Origin: JBCCGI01 sp039029355
GTDB taxonomy: Bacteria > Planctomycetota > UBA1135 > GCA-002686595
DNA: 64,000 nucleotides
Assembly (NCBI GenBank): GCA_039029355.1
Contig: JBCCGI010000001.1
Span: 124,001 to 188,000, forward strand
Direction of reading: 5' to 3'
Both the position numbers and the translations under genes were made by a program. The notes below the pieces were generated by a model, which had not been told where the DNA came from, did not search any database, and saw only the letters and a list, made by a program, of their open reading frames with translations. This document shows positions 1 to 8,731 of the stretch, piece after piece. The stretch's first letter is position 1. Each line of letters starts with the position of its first letter.

Positions 1-14
1 GAAGGCTCTGCTCG

Positions 15-1172
15 CTAGGTCGCGAAAAACCGTCGGTGGTTCGCCAAAATCGAGCGGCAGCGGGCCGGATCCGGGCGGGCGACCTCCACCCCGCGTTCGA
101 CCGTCCCGCCCAGCACGACCGCGTCGCTGCGCGGGAACAGGTAGCCCGAGTGGCTCAGGAGATAGGGGAGATCCTGGGGCTCCAGGTGCACCAGCTGGCC
201 GCGGATCGGCTGCAGGGCGGGGTCGGCGCCGAGGATCGCCCCGCCCAGGCCAAGGCAGTTGACGAGCACGCGCTCCGGCAGCGCCAGGGCCGCCTCGGGC
301 CCGGTCAGCTCGGTGCGCACGAGCTCGACCCCCGCAGCCGTCAGATCGTGCACCAAGGCCGGCAGGAAGCGCGGCGGCTCGATCAGCAGGGTGTGGAAGA
401 GCTCGCCCGGGCGCTCGACGCCGGGGAAGGGCAGCCGGTCGAGCCGCTCCGAGGGCGGGATCAGGTCGGAGGGGATCGCCCGCAGCCCGCCTCCGGCGCC
501 GAGCGTGGTGTAGTTGGGTCGGCGGAGGATGCCGTAGCGTTCGCCCTCGAGCGCGGCGTAGGCGGCGAACGACCGCCGCAGCCAGCGCTCGAAGCGCGCG
601 CGCTCGGCCTGGGTTCGACCGTGGGCGACGATCGACGGCGCCCATTGGGCACCGGCGAGGTCCGAGGTCGTGTCCGGCGGCATCTCGCGCGCCAGCACGC
701 GCACGGGAAAACCCGCTGCGCGCAGCCGCTGGGCGCAGGTGAGGCCGATCACGCCCGCGCCGAGCACCGCGACTGGCTCGGGCGGTGCGTGGAGCTCGAG
801 CACCGCTTCGGTCACGTCCTCGGCGCAGCCAAAGGCCAGCGTGAACCCGGAGCCTCCGTGGCCGTAGTTGTGCACCACGGTGCGGCCCTCGACCGCCTCG
901 CGTTCGAAGCGCACCGTCCCGCGCCGGTACGGACGCACGCCGGCCACGAAGCGCAGGATGCGTGCCTCGGAGAGGTCGGGCACGGGCAGCAGCCCCGTGT
1001 CCGCAGGCACGACCGGCACCGGCGGAGGCGCGGGCGGCGGCGCGACGGCCGGTTCGGGAAGCGCGGGCACGGGCGCCAGCGCGCGCGACCGGTTCGCGCA
1101 GGACGGGAGCGCGGCGCCGAGCACCAGCCCACCCGAGCCCCAAAGCAGCTGACGCCGGGTCGGAAGGCTCAC
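15..1172 (-). CDS. Exported D-amino-acid-oxidase-like flavoprotein with permuted domain order
   Basis: 385 aa FAD-dependent oxidoreductase of the D-amino-acid oxidase (DAO) type, predicted to oxidise an amino or imino acid at the membrane or in the periplasm; the substrate is unknown. The GTG start at 1172 overlaps the upstream MFS stop (GTGA) and yields a twin-arginine-type N-terminus (RRQLLWGSGG) with a possible lipobox (LPSC, Cys25). A Pro/Ala-rich linker follows at about 36-56. The DAO segments GVRPYR (78-83) and HNYGHGGSGF (101-110), which in ordinary DAOs are at the C-terminus, come before the Rossmann motif VLGAGVIGL (136-144). The protein ends soon after the LGGTVERG strand, where ordinary DAOs would continue into those segments. 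The fold assignment is strong; the permutation is read from motif order. Confidence 0.85.
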   Translation of the reverse strand: MSLPTRRQLLWGSGGLVLGAALPSCANRSRALAPVPALPEPAVAPPPAPPPVPVVPADTGLLPVPDLSEARILRFVAGVRPYRRGTVRFEREAVEGRTVVHNYGHGGSGFTLAFGCAEDVTEAVLELHAPPEPVAVLGAGVIGLTCAQRLRAAGFPVRVLAREMPPDTTSDLAGAQWAPSIVAHGRTQAERARFERWLRRSFAAYAALEGERYGILRRPNYTTLGAGGGLRAIPSDLIPPSERLDRLPFPGVERPGELFHTLLIEPPRFLPALVHDLTAAGVELVRTELTGPEAALALPERVLVNCLGLGGAILGADPALQPIRGQLVHLEPQDLPYLLSHSGYLFPRSDAVVLGGTVERGVEVARPDPARCRSILANHRRFFAT

Positions 1173-2374
1173 GCGACCTCCACCGGACGCGCCGACCGCG
1201 ACAGGGCCACCAGCCCCACCGCCGACGCGGTGCACAGCGCGAAGCAGCCGGTCCAAACCCAGGTCGACCCCCAGGCGTCGTAGGTCCACGTACCGAGCAG
1301 CGGGGCCAGGAGCTGCGCTCCCGCGAAGCTCATGCCGAAGAGCCCCATGTAGCGCCCGCGGTTCGACGCGTCGGCGCGCGAGGCCGTGAAGTGGGTCATC
1401 ATCGGCACGCCGAGCATCTCGCCCAGCGTCCACACCGCGATCGTGCCGGCCACGAAGGCGAAGCCGACGCCGTACGGCAGGAGCCCGTACCCCACCCCGT
1501 AGAGCAGGCTCGCGAGCGCGATGACCAGCAGCGGGTCACGCCGTTCCACGCGCCGGATCAACACCATCTCGAACGCCACGATGAGCAGCGTGTTGATCGC
1601 CATCAGCAAGCCGATCGCGCCCTCGCTGAAGCCGCGCTCGTCGCGCAGGAAGTACACCAGCGTCCCCTGCACCTGAAAGAACACCAGGCCCTGGGGGAAG
1701 ATCAGCAGGAAGAACACGAGGAAGGTCCGATCGCGCCACGGCGAGCGGCCGCTGCGCACGGCCTCGTCGCGCTGCGCACGCGAAGGGGCCGGGTGGGCGC
1801 GGACGGTGGCGGCGAGCAGGCCCGCCGCCGCCAGGCACGTCGCGCCGTCGACCCAGAAGAGAAGCGTGTAGTCGACCTGCGCCAGCAGGCCGCCGAGCGC
1901 GGGACCCAGCGAGAAGCCCAGGTTGATCGCGAGCCGCTGCAGGCCGTAGGCCCGCGCCCGCAGCTCGTCCGAGGTCGCGGCCGCGACGGCGCTCGAGTTC
2001 GCCGGCCGAAAGGCCTCGGTCACCGCCGCGAGCAGGGTGATGGTGGCGCCGAGCAGGTACGGCGAGCGAAGAAACGCCAGGAGGAAGAGCGTCAGCCCGG
2101 TCGCCACCAGGCTCGCGACCTGCACCGGCTTCGAGCCGATGCGATCGACCAGCTTGCCCCCGAGCAGGGTACCGCCGATCGATCCGAGGCCGTACAGCGC
2201 CAGGAACAGCCCCGCCTCGTCGATCCCGTAGCCGCGCTCGCGCGTCAGGTACAGCACCAGGAACGGCAGCACCATCGTGCCCGACCGGTTGACGAGCGTG
2301 ACCGCCGCCAGCCACCACACCTCGCGCGGGAGCCCTTCGAAGGCGTCCCGGTAGGTGCGGAGGATGCGGCGCAT
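1169..2374 (-). CDS. MFS transporter
   Basis: 401 aa major facilitator superfamily permease with about twelve hydrophobic segments. The loop between the second and third segments carries the typical GGKLVDRIG motif. The length is normal for a 12-TM MFS drug or metabolite exporter. The substrate cannot be read from sequence. The ATG start at 2374 gives a short amphipathic N-terminus before the first membrane segment. The gene overlaps the downstream flavoprotein start by four bases, so the two are probably translationally coupled. The transporter may move the substrate or product of the oxidase; that link is inference from coupling only. Confidence 0.88.
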   Translation of the reverse strand: MRRILRTYRDAFEGLPREVWWLAAVTLVNRSGTMVLPFLVLYLTRERGYGIDEAGLFLALYGLGSIGGTLLGGKLVDRIGSKPVQVASLVATGLTLFLLAFLRSPYLLGATITLLAAVTEAFRPANSSAVAAATSDELRARAYGLQRLAINLGFSLGPALGGLLAQVDYTLLFWVDGATCLAAAGLLAATVRAHPAPSRAQRDEAVRSGRSPWRDRTFLVFFLLIFPQGLVFFQVQGTLVYFLRDERGFSEGAIGLLMAINTLLIVAFEMVLIRRVERRDPLLVIALASLLYGVGYGLLPYGVGFAFVAGTIAVWTLGEMLGVPMMTHFTASRADASNRGRYMGLFGMSFAGAQLLAPLLGTWTYDAWGSTWVWTGCFALCTASAVGLVALSRSARPVEVA

Positions 2375-2422
2375 GGAGCGCGGATACGAGAGGCGCGCGC
2401 CAGCCTTGCTGGAGAAAAGACA

Positions 2423-2452
2423 ACGGGCCGCCGCCCGGAGGCAGCGGCCCGT
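2423..2452 (-). terminator. Rho-independent-type terminator after the thioredoxin-fold gene
   Basis: A perfect 9-bp inverted repeat (ACGGGCCGC and GCGGCCCGT) with a 12-base loop. Read on the minus strand it is followed by a T-rich stretch (TGTCTTTTC). It lies just beyond the stop of the gene at 2503-3498 and upstream of the MFS start, so it separates the two transcription units. Confidence 0.6.
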
Positions 2453-2502
2453 CGACCTGGGTGGTTCAGACGCCGTCTTCGACGGTGCGCAGCGGGCGGC
2501 GG

Positions 2503-3498
2503 CTAGATCCCCGCCACCTTTACCAGCTTGCTCGCGCGCTCGGCGGACTTGGTGCGCGGGTACTTCTCCACGATCTTCTGGAGCTGCTTCACATAGCGCA
2601 CGCTCGGGTCCTCGTAGAGCTTCTTCTCGACCTTAGCGAGGGCCTTCTGGGCCTCGACCTCGAGCTTCATCTCGGGCGTCGCGAGGCGCTGCTCGATCGT
2701 GCGGATGGCCTCCTCGCGCTTGGCCATGCCCTTCACGCCCTTGCGGAGCTCGTCGAGCATCTCCATCGCCTCGATCGGATAACCGTTGTCCATCATCCAG
2801 CCGACGCGCTGGAAGCGACTGTCGAGGCGCTCGCGGATCATCTTGAGCACGCGCTCGCCGGCGGCGCGCTTGACGCCGTCGTCGCGCTCGTCTTCGACGA
2901 ACTTCGACGCGATGTCGTGCGCCTTGGCGTAGTTGCCGTCGTTGCACTCGGTCCAGGCGCGGTTGAGCCCGCGCGGGAGCTCCTTGGGCGGCTTGCTGCG
3001 AATCAGCCCGCCGACCGCGTCGTCGAGCGACGATTGATGCTCGTCGGTCAGGCCCTTGAGCGCGACCTCGCCCTCGGTGGAGAGCAGGACGAACGACGGG
3101 ATCTCGACCTCTTCGGTCCGCACCGGGCGTTCGGTGGTCCACATCGCCGGACTGCCCATCCAGCCCTTGCCGAGCACGTAGGACGCCAGCTGTTGATCGG
3201 ACACGCCGCCGACTTCAACCAGGATGACCTGGATGTCGTCGCCGAACTCCTGCTGCATCCGGAGCGCCGCGGGGACCGCGACGCCGGTGCACGGAGAGCA
3301 TGCATGCGACCAGTATTCGATGAGCACGGGCTTGCCTTGCAGGTCTGCAAGACGGCTCACACCGCGGCCGTTGATCAGCGGACGGCGGAACGTGTAGTGC
3401 TCGCTCTTCGTCTGAGCAGGGGCAGACGTTTGCGTGTTGCCCAGGACGCCGAGCACAAGGGCAGCGCAGGCGGCCAGAAGGGACGGACGGATTGTCAT
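2503..3498 (-). CDS. Exported thioredoxin-fold protein with CxxC motif
   Basis: 331 aa. The ATG at 3498 gives a clear signal peptide (basic start, then LLAACAALVLGVLG), so translation from further upstream is unlikely. Residues about 35-170 form a TlpA/thioredoxin-like domain with the strand GKPVLIEYWSHAC and the redox motif CSPC. The C-terminal half (about 175-331) is helical and charged and resembles TPR-like or coiled-coil repeats. It probably acts in the periplasm as a disulfide oxidoreductase or redox-linked lipoprotein partner. The typical cis-Pro is likely the EIPSF motif. No partner is encoded next to it, and a terminator follows. Confidence 0.75.
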   Translation of the reverse strand: MTIRPSLLAACAALVLGVLGNTQTSAPAQTKSEHYTFRRPLINGRGVSRLADLQGKPVLIEYWSHACSPCTGVAVPAALRMQQEFGDDIQVILVEVGGVSDQQLASYVLGKGWMGSPAMWTTERPVRTEEVEIPSFVLLSTEGEVALKGLTDEHQSSLDDAVGGLIRSKPPKELPRGLNRAWTECNDGNYAKAHDIASKFVEDERDDGVKRAAGERVLKMIRERLDSRFQRVGWMMDNGYPIEAMEMLDELRKGVKGMAKREEAIRTIEQRLATPEMKLEVEAQKALAKVEKKLYEDPSVRYVKQLQKIVEKYPRTKSAERASKLVKVAGI

Positions 3499-3772
3499 GG
3501 CAGGATGGGTCGGCGAGGGGGACTCGCTCGGTCTATTTGGGGGGCGGAGCCGCGATGGGGCTTTGGCGACGACGCCCAATTCTCTCTACATGCGAACCCG
3601 CTGAACACCCCTGGCGCGGGGTTCCAACGCAGCTCTTGCGGGATGTGATTCGGCCTTACCGGATCTGTGTCTGTATCGTCCCCGTGGGCGTCGCTCGTCG
3701 CCGAATGGGTGGTTTGGAGTTGGTAATTCCCCTCCTCACCCCGCCTGGGACGTTCCTACGCCGGGTGGGGGC

Positions 3773-5107
3773 TCAGCGAATCAGGAAGAGCTCGGCCTGG
3801 CGCCCGTCGAGGAAAGCGCAGCGCTCGCCGTCGAAGACCGCGTCCTCCTCCAGCATGATCAGCACCTCCTGGCCGCCCCACTCGGGCACGTCGACCGCCA
3901 CCGACAGCTCGATCGCGTAGCACGTGCCGGCGTGCAGCGGATAGTCGCCGCGCCCGGGGACGCCGCCCTGCTGGTCCCAGAGTCCGATGGTCGGCCCCGC
4001 CCCGTGGCCGTGGAGGCCCAGCGGGTGCGAGTAGATCGTGGGGCGAAGCCCCTCGGCCTGGCCGCGCTCCAGCGCCGAAGCCAGGATCTCGTTGCCGGTC
4101 CGGCCGGTGCGGTATTCCTCCATCAGGATGTCCTGTTGACGGTTGCCGGCCGCCAGCCCGCGGCGCAGGCCCTCGGGCGCATCGTCCTCGCCCGCCCGCA
4201 GCACGTAGGCGTGCTGCTGCGTGTCGGTCTTGAGCCCGAGGTAGTCGATGCCCAGGTCGACGTGCACCAGGTCGCCACGCCGGATCACGTCGACGCCGGA
4301 CTCATCGGCGAACGAGCCCGTATGGCTCTGGCCCTCGTTGCGCTGCACCGAGACCGACGGATGGAACCAGGTGGTCAGCCGCAGCTCGCGGATACGCTCG
4401 CGGTACCACCACTGCAGGTCCTGCGTGGTCGTGATGCCGGGCTGCACCGCGCGGTTCGAGAGGCCTTCGGCGAGGATCGAGTGGGCGATGCGCACGATGG
4501 TCGGGTAGACCTCGAGCTCCTCGGCGGTACGCGTCTCCAGCCAGCCGACGGCGGCGTCCTGGGCGCCGACCAACCGGCCAGCGAGCTCCTCGGGCAGCGC
4601 GGCCCGCAGGGCGTCGTGCTCGGAGGTGCTGAGGCCGTCCGCGAGGGCGAAGGTCGGCGAGACGTCGATGCCGATGCGCTGGGGGTCGCGCTCGGCGACC
4701 AGGGTGGCCAGGCGCTTCCACTGATCGGGCTCCTCCTCTTTGACCCAGGCACCGGGGAACACGTCCCCCACCGCGTAGCGCGCGACGGCGTGCGTCTCGA
4801 GCGGCTTGCCCTCCCCCGGATCGTGCAGCACGAGGATCGTCCGGCGCCGCGCCGCGAGCCACGTCGCGGGCAGCATCGTCTCGACGACCGGGTCCTCGTT
4901 GTACTCACGCGCCACCAGGATCCACATGTCGATGCCCGCGCGGCGCATCACCTCGGGCGCCACCGTCTCGAGGCGCCGCGCGAGCCAGGCGTCGCGCACC
5001 GCCGCGCGCTCGCGCATCGGGAGGATCGTGGGGAGCTCGGGGCGCTGCTGAGGAGCCGGCGCGAGGGCGAGTAGAAGCGGAGCGAGATTGGCAAACATCG
5101 GGATCAC
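3773..5107 (-). CDS. Exported M24-family metallopeptidase (Xaa-Pro aminopeptidase-like)
   Basis: 444 aa with an N-terminal signal-like segment (NLAPLLLALAPAP), an N-terminal creatinase-like domain and a C-terminal pita-bread domain. The five metal ligands of the M24 family can be placed: Asp in HVDLG, Asp in LKTDTQ, His in LHGHGAGP, Glu in YAIELSV and Glu in GQEVLIM. It is therefore predicted to be an active dinuclear-metal aminopeptidase or related hydrolase outside the cytoplasm. GTG at 5107 overlaps the upstream stop (GTGA); an in-frame ATG at 5098 is an alternative, and neither has a strong ribosome-binding site. It is probably co-transcribed with the zinc-ribbon gene upstream. Confidence 0.85.
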   Translation of the reverse strand: MIPMFANLAPLLLALAPAPQQRPELPTILPMRERAAVRDAWLARRLETVAPEVMRRAGIDMWILVAREYNEDPVVETMLPATWLAARRRTILVLHDPGEGKPLETHAVARYAVGDVFPGAWVKEEEPDQWKRLATLVAERDPQRIGIDVSPTFALADGLSTSEHDALRAALPEELAGRLVGAQDAAVGWLETRTAEELEVYPTIVRIAHSILAEGLSNRAVQPGITTTQDLQWWYRERIRELRLTTWFHPSVSVQRNEGQSHTGSFADESGVDVIRRGDLVHVDLGIDYLGLKTDTQQHAYVLRAGEDDAPEGLRRGLAAGNRQQDILMEEYRTGRTGNEILASALERGQAEGLRPTIYSHPLGLHGHGAGPTIGLWDQQGGVPGRGDYPLHAGTCYAIELSVAVDVPEWGGQEVLIMLEEDAVFDGERCAFLDGRQAELFLIR

Positions 5108-6237
5108 TGCGTCACGGCGACAAACAACGCCGCGGCCAGGACCACCGTCCCGACCGCGCCGACGAGGGCGAGGATCTTAAGCCACGAGTACGGCGCCTCG
5201 CCGACCACCTTGCCGGACTGGCCGTGGACGAGCACCGTGTAGGTCTTCTGCTTGTAGCGATAGGTCAGGCTCCACATCGGGAGCAGCACGTGCTTCCAGC
5301 GCACCTCCTGGAGGTGGTTCAGCACACGCAGGCGTCGGTGGGTATCGCCGGGCACGTCGCCGGCGCAACGCTTCTTCTGCACGTCCTCGACGCGGGCCTT
5401 TGCCGCCTCCCAGCCCTGCGTGAGGTCGATGCTGTACTCGCCCGCGCGCCAGCCCGCCAGGTACTCCGGACGGTAGGGCACGAGCCCCTTCGTGTCGAAG
5501 CGGCCGAGCTTGCGGACGAGCGCGCCGGACTGGCCGTCGCAGGCGAGGATGAGCAGGTCGTCGAACTCGTCGTAGCGCTGGCCCCAGGCCGGCACCCAGC
5601 GCACCTTGCGGACGCGCCGCGAGCGCCGCACGCGCTTGCCGTTCACCGTCGCCCAGTAGTGCTGCGTGACGTAGTAGTAGTGCCCCGCGTCGGCCGACCA
5701 GTCCGAGTGCACGGCGCAGTCGAAGGTCCAGAACGGGACGTAGACGCCCACCGCGTCGAAGCGGCGGCGCGTGTCCTTGAGCGCGTTGGGGCGGAACCAC
5801 AGCCCCCCGAGCCACGCGCGGAAGTTGGCCTCGACCGAGTCGCGCCCGACGTCCAGCGGAACCAGCGACTCGGGGCGAAGCGTGTTGCGATTCGCCTGCT
5901 GCTCCAGGACGCTCGACGAACCGCAGTACACGCAGTCCTTCGAGGTCGCGGTGTCGTCGAAGGAGACCTGGGCGCCGCAGTTGCCGCACTTGGCGATCCG
6001 CACCTCGAGGCCAAACCCGCGCGCCGCCTGGCCGGCCTCGTCGAGCGACCGCTCGACGATCGTGCCTTCGGCGCGCGGCACGGGCTTCTTGTGACCGCAG
6101 TGGTCGCAGAGGAGCGCGTCGGCGTCGGGATCCCAACGCGTTCCCGCCGCACAGTTCTCGCACGGAAACTCGACCCGAGCGCTCTCGGGTAGGGGCTCCT
6201 CCTCTTCGGAGATGGTCTCGATTTCTTGCTCGGTCAA
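5104..6237 (-). CDS. Zinc-ribbon membrane protein (YdjG/YdjH-like)
   Basis: 377 aa. The acidic N-terminus is followed by two zinc ribbons: CENC...CDHC at about 26-48 and CGNC...CVYC at about 84-105. A long soluble domain rich in aromatic residues (many Trp and Tyr) follows, then one C-terminal membrane segment (about 352-375). The architecture recalls the B. subtilis YdjG/YdjH proteins, which work with the SPFH protein YdjI in the PspA membrane-stress response. An SPFH/zinc-ribbon gene is divergently placed 240 bp away, which supports that reading. The start is TTG at 6237; no in-frame ATG or GTG was found nearby. No PspA is present in the window. Confidence 0.65.
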   Translation of the reverse strand: MTEQEIETISEEEEPLPESARVEFPCENCAAGTRWDPDADALLCDHCGHKKPVPRAEGTIVERSLDEAGQAARGFGLEVRIAKCGNCGAQVSFDDTATSKDCVYCGSSSVLEQQANRNTLRPESLVPLDVGRDSVEANFRAWLGGLWFRPNALKDTRRRFDAVGVYVPFWTFDCAVHSDWSADAGHYYYVTQHYWATVNGKRVRRSRRVRKVRWVPAWGQRYDEFDDLLILACDGQSGALVRKLGRFDTKGLVPYRPEYLAGWRAGEYSIDLTQGWEAAKARVEDVQKKRCAGDVPGDTHRRLRVLNHLQEVRWKHVLLPMWSLTYRYKQKTYTVLVHGQSGKVVGEAPYSWLKILALVGAVGTVVLAAALFVAVTQ

Positions 6238-6273
6238 CGCAGTGGCGATTGTGCGGCAACTACGCGCGGGGAG

Positions 6274-6325
6274 CCCGGGCGTTCGGGCAAATCACCCGAC
6301 AGGTCGATGGCCTCGGACGCCCGGG
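6274..6325. promoter_or_regulatory. Inverted repeat in the divergent SPFH / zinc-ribbon region
   Basis: CCCGGGCGT at 6274-6282 pairs with ACGCCCGGG at 6317-6325, and the stem can be extended inward with wobble pairs. It lies in the 242-bp region between the divergent zinc-ribbon and SPFH genes, close to the zinc-ribbon start. A second hairpin (GGAGTCC / GGACTCC, 6422-6440) sits about 40 bases before the SPFH start codon. Either could be an operator or a leader structure; no known site was recognised. Confidence 0.35.
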
Positions 6326-6479
6326 ATGCAGGGTCCAGAGCACGGGGCATCTCCAGGTGCCGATTCGCCTGGCCTAGGCCCGAATAGGCCCCTATCCTCG
6401 CACGTAGGAGCGGCCCTGGCGGGAGTCCCGGGCGGACTCCGCCGCTCCCTCCCCCATCCCTTTCGGAGACGACACAGCC

Positions 6480-7613
6480 ATGGGCTTGATGGATTGGTTC
6501 AAACACGGCGTGGGCGAGATGATGGTCGCCCGCCCGGACGACGGGAAGTCGCAGGTCGTCTGGAAGCACCCCGACAAGACCATCCCGATGAAGTCGCAGC
6601 TGACCGTCGAAGCCGACGAGAAGGCGGTCTTCTTCCGCGACGGGAAGGTCGTCAAGGTGATGGATGCGGGGCGCTACACGCTCGATAGCTCCAACCTGCC
6701 CTTCCTGTCGGAGCTCGTCGACAAGTTCACCGGCGGCAACGTGTTCATCACCGAGGTGTTCTTCGTCAACATCCGCGAGCACACCGGCATCAAGTTCGGC
6801 GGCCGCATCGGCCACGTGGAGGATCCCAAGAGCGGCGTGCCCGTCGAGACGATGGTCCACGGCGAGTTCAGCTTCCGCGTAACCGACCCCGAGCAGCTGA
6901 TCGTCGGCCTGGTCGGCATGGGCCGCGCCGAGTCGTTCGCGGTCCGCTCGTGGATGAAGGAGCAGGTGCTGAAGGTCATCCGCGACCGCACCGCCGAGCT
7001 GCTCGTGAAGAACAAGTGGCCGCTGCTCGACGTCACCTCGGGCGCCTACACCGAGGAGATCGAACAGGACGTGCTCGCCGGGCTCGACCAGCACGTGGCC
7101 GAGTACGGCCTGAAGATCGTACGGCTCGGCAACTTCGTCACCGCGATCGACGACGAGGACGCGGACAACCTCAAGAAGCTCTACACCGACGCGGCCTATC
7201 TCAAGACGGTCGGCGGCGTGGGCGCGTGGCAGCGCTTCGCGGCCGGCAAGGCGATGATGGGCGCCGGCGAGGGCATGGCGAAGGGCGGCGGAGGAGAAGG
7301 CGGCGAGGGCGGGGCCGGAGCCGGAGGGCTGCTCGGCGGCGCCGGCCTGGGCGTCGGCTTCGGCTTGGCGCAGATGCTGGCGCCGGATCGCTCGGGCGGC
7401 CAGACGCTCGCACCCGCCACGCCCGGCGTCACGTGCCCCGAGTGCGGTTCGGTCGTCCCGCCGGGCAAGTTCTGTGGTCAGTGCGGCGCATCGCTGGTGC
7501 CCAAGGAGGAGCCGGCGGCCACGGCCGGCGGTTTCTGCACCGAGTGCGGCGCTCCGCTCACGCCCAACGCGAAGTTCTGCGGCCAGTGCGGCCACAAGGT
7601 CGGCGGCGGCTAG
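6480..7613 (+). CDS. SPFH-domain protein with two C-terminal zinc ribbons (YdjI-like)
   Basis: 377 aa. The N-terminal two thirds match the YdjI / 'virion core protein-like' branch of the SPFH (stomatin/flotillin) superfamily: WFKHGVGEMM, an SPFH body to about residue 235, then a Gly-rich linker (about 259-300). Two CPECG/CGQCG-type zinc ribbons end the protein (about 319-345 and 353-372). Such proteins scaffold membrane microdomains and act in envelope stress. A GGAG element at 6465-6468 lies 11 bases before the ATG. It is divergent from the zinc-ribbon membrane gene, its probable partner, and a strong hairpin terminator follows the stop. Confidence 0.8.
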   Translation: MGLMDWFKHGVGEMMVARPDDGKSQVVWKHPDKTIPMKSQLTVEADEKAVFFRDGKVVKVMDAGRYTLDSSNLPFLSELVDKFTGGNVFITEVFFVNIREHTGIKFGGRIGHVEDPKSGVPVETMVHGEFSFRVTDPEQLIVGLVGMGRAESFAVRSWMKEQVLKVIRDRTAELLVKNKWPLLDVTSGAYTEEIEQDVLAGLDQHVAEYGLKIVRLGNFVTAIDDEDADNLKKLYTDAAYLKTVGGVGAWQRFAAGKAMMGAGEGMAKGGGGEGGEGGAGAGGLLGGAGLGVGFGLAQMLAPDRSGGQTLAPATPGVTCPECGSVVPPGKFCGQCGASLVPKEEPAATAGGFCTECGAPLTPNAKFCGQCGHKVGGG

Positions 7614-7640
7614 CGCCCCGGCTCACCCCCATCGCGCAGC

Positions 7641-7685
7641 GCGGCCGGCGTCCCTCGGGCTGAGGGGCGCCGGCCGCGTTTCGAT
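7641..7685 (+). terminator. Terminator after the SPFH gene
   Basis: A perfect 10-bp outer stem (GCGGCCGGCG at 7641-7650 with CGCCGGCCGC at 7668-7677) continues after one mismatch with an inner CCCTC/GAGGG stem. It is followed by GTTTCGATT. It lies 28 bases after the SPFH stop codon. Confidence 0.7.
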
Positions 7686-7763
7686 TGATGTAGGACTGGA
7701 AGCGGGCTTCCTCCGGAGGTGGGGCGCGGCGTAGCCTGCTCGGCCCTCCAGGCAGGACGCCCC

Positions 7764-8645
7764 GTGAAGCCCTCCCCCACCGTCGCCAACCTAGCGCTCG
7801 TCCTGCTGTGCCTGATCTGGGGCAGCACGTGGCTGGTCATCCGCACCGGGTTGGAGGACCTGCCGCCGCTACACGGCGCCGCGATCCGCTTCACCGTGGC
7901 GAGCCTGGTCTTCAGCCTGGCCGCGATCCCGCTGCGCCGGATGGAGGGCGGCCCCGCGCCCGCCGGCTGGCTCTCGGCGATGCTGGGCACACTGAACTTC
8001 GCGCTCTCCTACGGCATCGTCTACTGGGCCGAAACGGTGCTGCCCTCGGCTCTCGCGAGCATCCTGTGGGCGGTCTTCCCGATGATGATGGCGGTCGCGG
8101 GGCACCTGTTCCTGCCCGGCGAGAAGCTCGCCGGCCGCCATTGGATCGGCTTCGCGCTGGGCTTCGTCGGCGTCGGGCTGCTGTTCGAGACCGACCTGCG
8201 CGACCTGAGCAGCATGCACGAGAACGCGCTTTGGGTCGGCGGCGTGTACCTGCTGTCGCCGCTGGTCTCGGCGGTCGGGCAGACCTGCATCAAGCGCTAC
8301 GGCGAGGGCGCCAGCTCGGTCCTGCTCAACCGCAACGGCATGTTGCTCGGCGCGGCGCTGCTGTGGATCGCGGCGCTGACCCTGGAGCGCGGCGCCGAGC
8401 TGCGCTTCACCTCGACCGCGGTGTGGAGCGTGCTGTACCTCTCGGTGATGGGCACCTGCGTCACCTTCGGGCTCTACTATTGGCTGCTGCGCTTTCAGCC
8501 GGCTTACAAGATGAGCCTGATCGCCTACGTCACGCCCGCCATCGCGATCCTGCTGGGCTGGGCGGTGGCCGATGAGCCGATCACGCGCTTCACGCTCGCG
8601 GGCACGGGGCTGGTGCTGGTCGGCGTCGGCCTCGTGCGCAGGTAG
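7764..8645 (+). CDS. DMT-superfamily (EamA) permease
   Basis: 293 aa from the GTG at 7764. A GTG at 7719 would add an unlikely soluble leader, so the later start is preferred. About ten hydrophobic segments form the two EamA repeats of the drug/metabolite transporter superfamily. The first helix has the typical WGSTWLVIRTGLEDLPP motif, and the fifth-sixth helix boundary LFETDLRDL also fits. Members export amino acids, nucleotide-type metabolites or drugs; the substrate is not predictable here. It appears monocistronic, following a terminator and preceding the regulator of the phosphate operon. Confidence 0.88.
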   Translation: MKPSPTVANLALVLLCLIWGSTWLVIRTGLEDLPPLHGAAIRFTVASLVFSLAAIPLRRMEGGPAPAGWLSAMLGTLNFALSYGIVYWAETVLPSALASILWAVFPMMMAVAGHLFLPGEKLAGRHWIGFALGFVGVGLLFETDLRDLSSMHENALWVGGVYLLSPLVSAVGQTCIKRYGEGASSVLLNRNGMLLGAALLWIAALTLERGAELRFTSTAVWSVLYLSVMGTCVTFGLYYWLLRFQPAYKMSLIAYVTPAIAILLGWAVADEPITRFTLAGTGLVLVGVGLVRR

Positions 8646-8713
8646 AGACGCGGATTCCCGTCACGCGGACGGGGCGGGGGCGTAGCGCGCGCGGCGGTGA
8701 GTTGAACCGCCCT

Positions 8714-8721
8714 TCATATGA
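8714..8721. promoter_or_regulatory. Candidate operator palindrome before the ArsR-type gene
   Basis: TCATATGA, an 8-bp perfect palindrome inside CTTCATATGAGCG, lies 10 bases upstream of the ArsR-type start codon. ArsR-family regulators commonly bind AT-rich palindromes of this sort in their own promoter, and the site stands out in this GC-rich DNA. This is a guess from position and base composition. Confidence 0.3.
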
Positions 8722-8731
8722 GCGCAGAATC

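Noticed and set aside
8656..8673. CCCGTC/GACGGG hairpin after the DMT permease as a terminator
   Set aside because: The stem is only 6 bp and no T-run follows; it was not strong enough to list.
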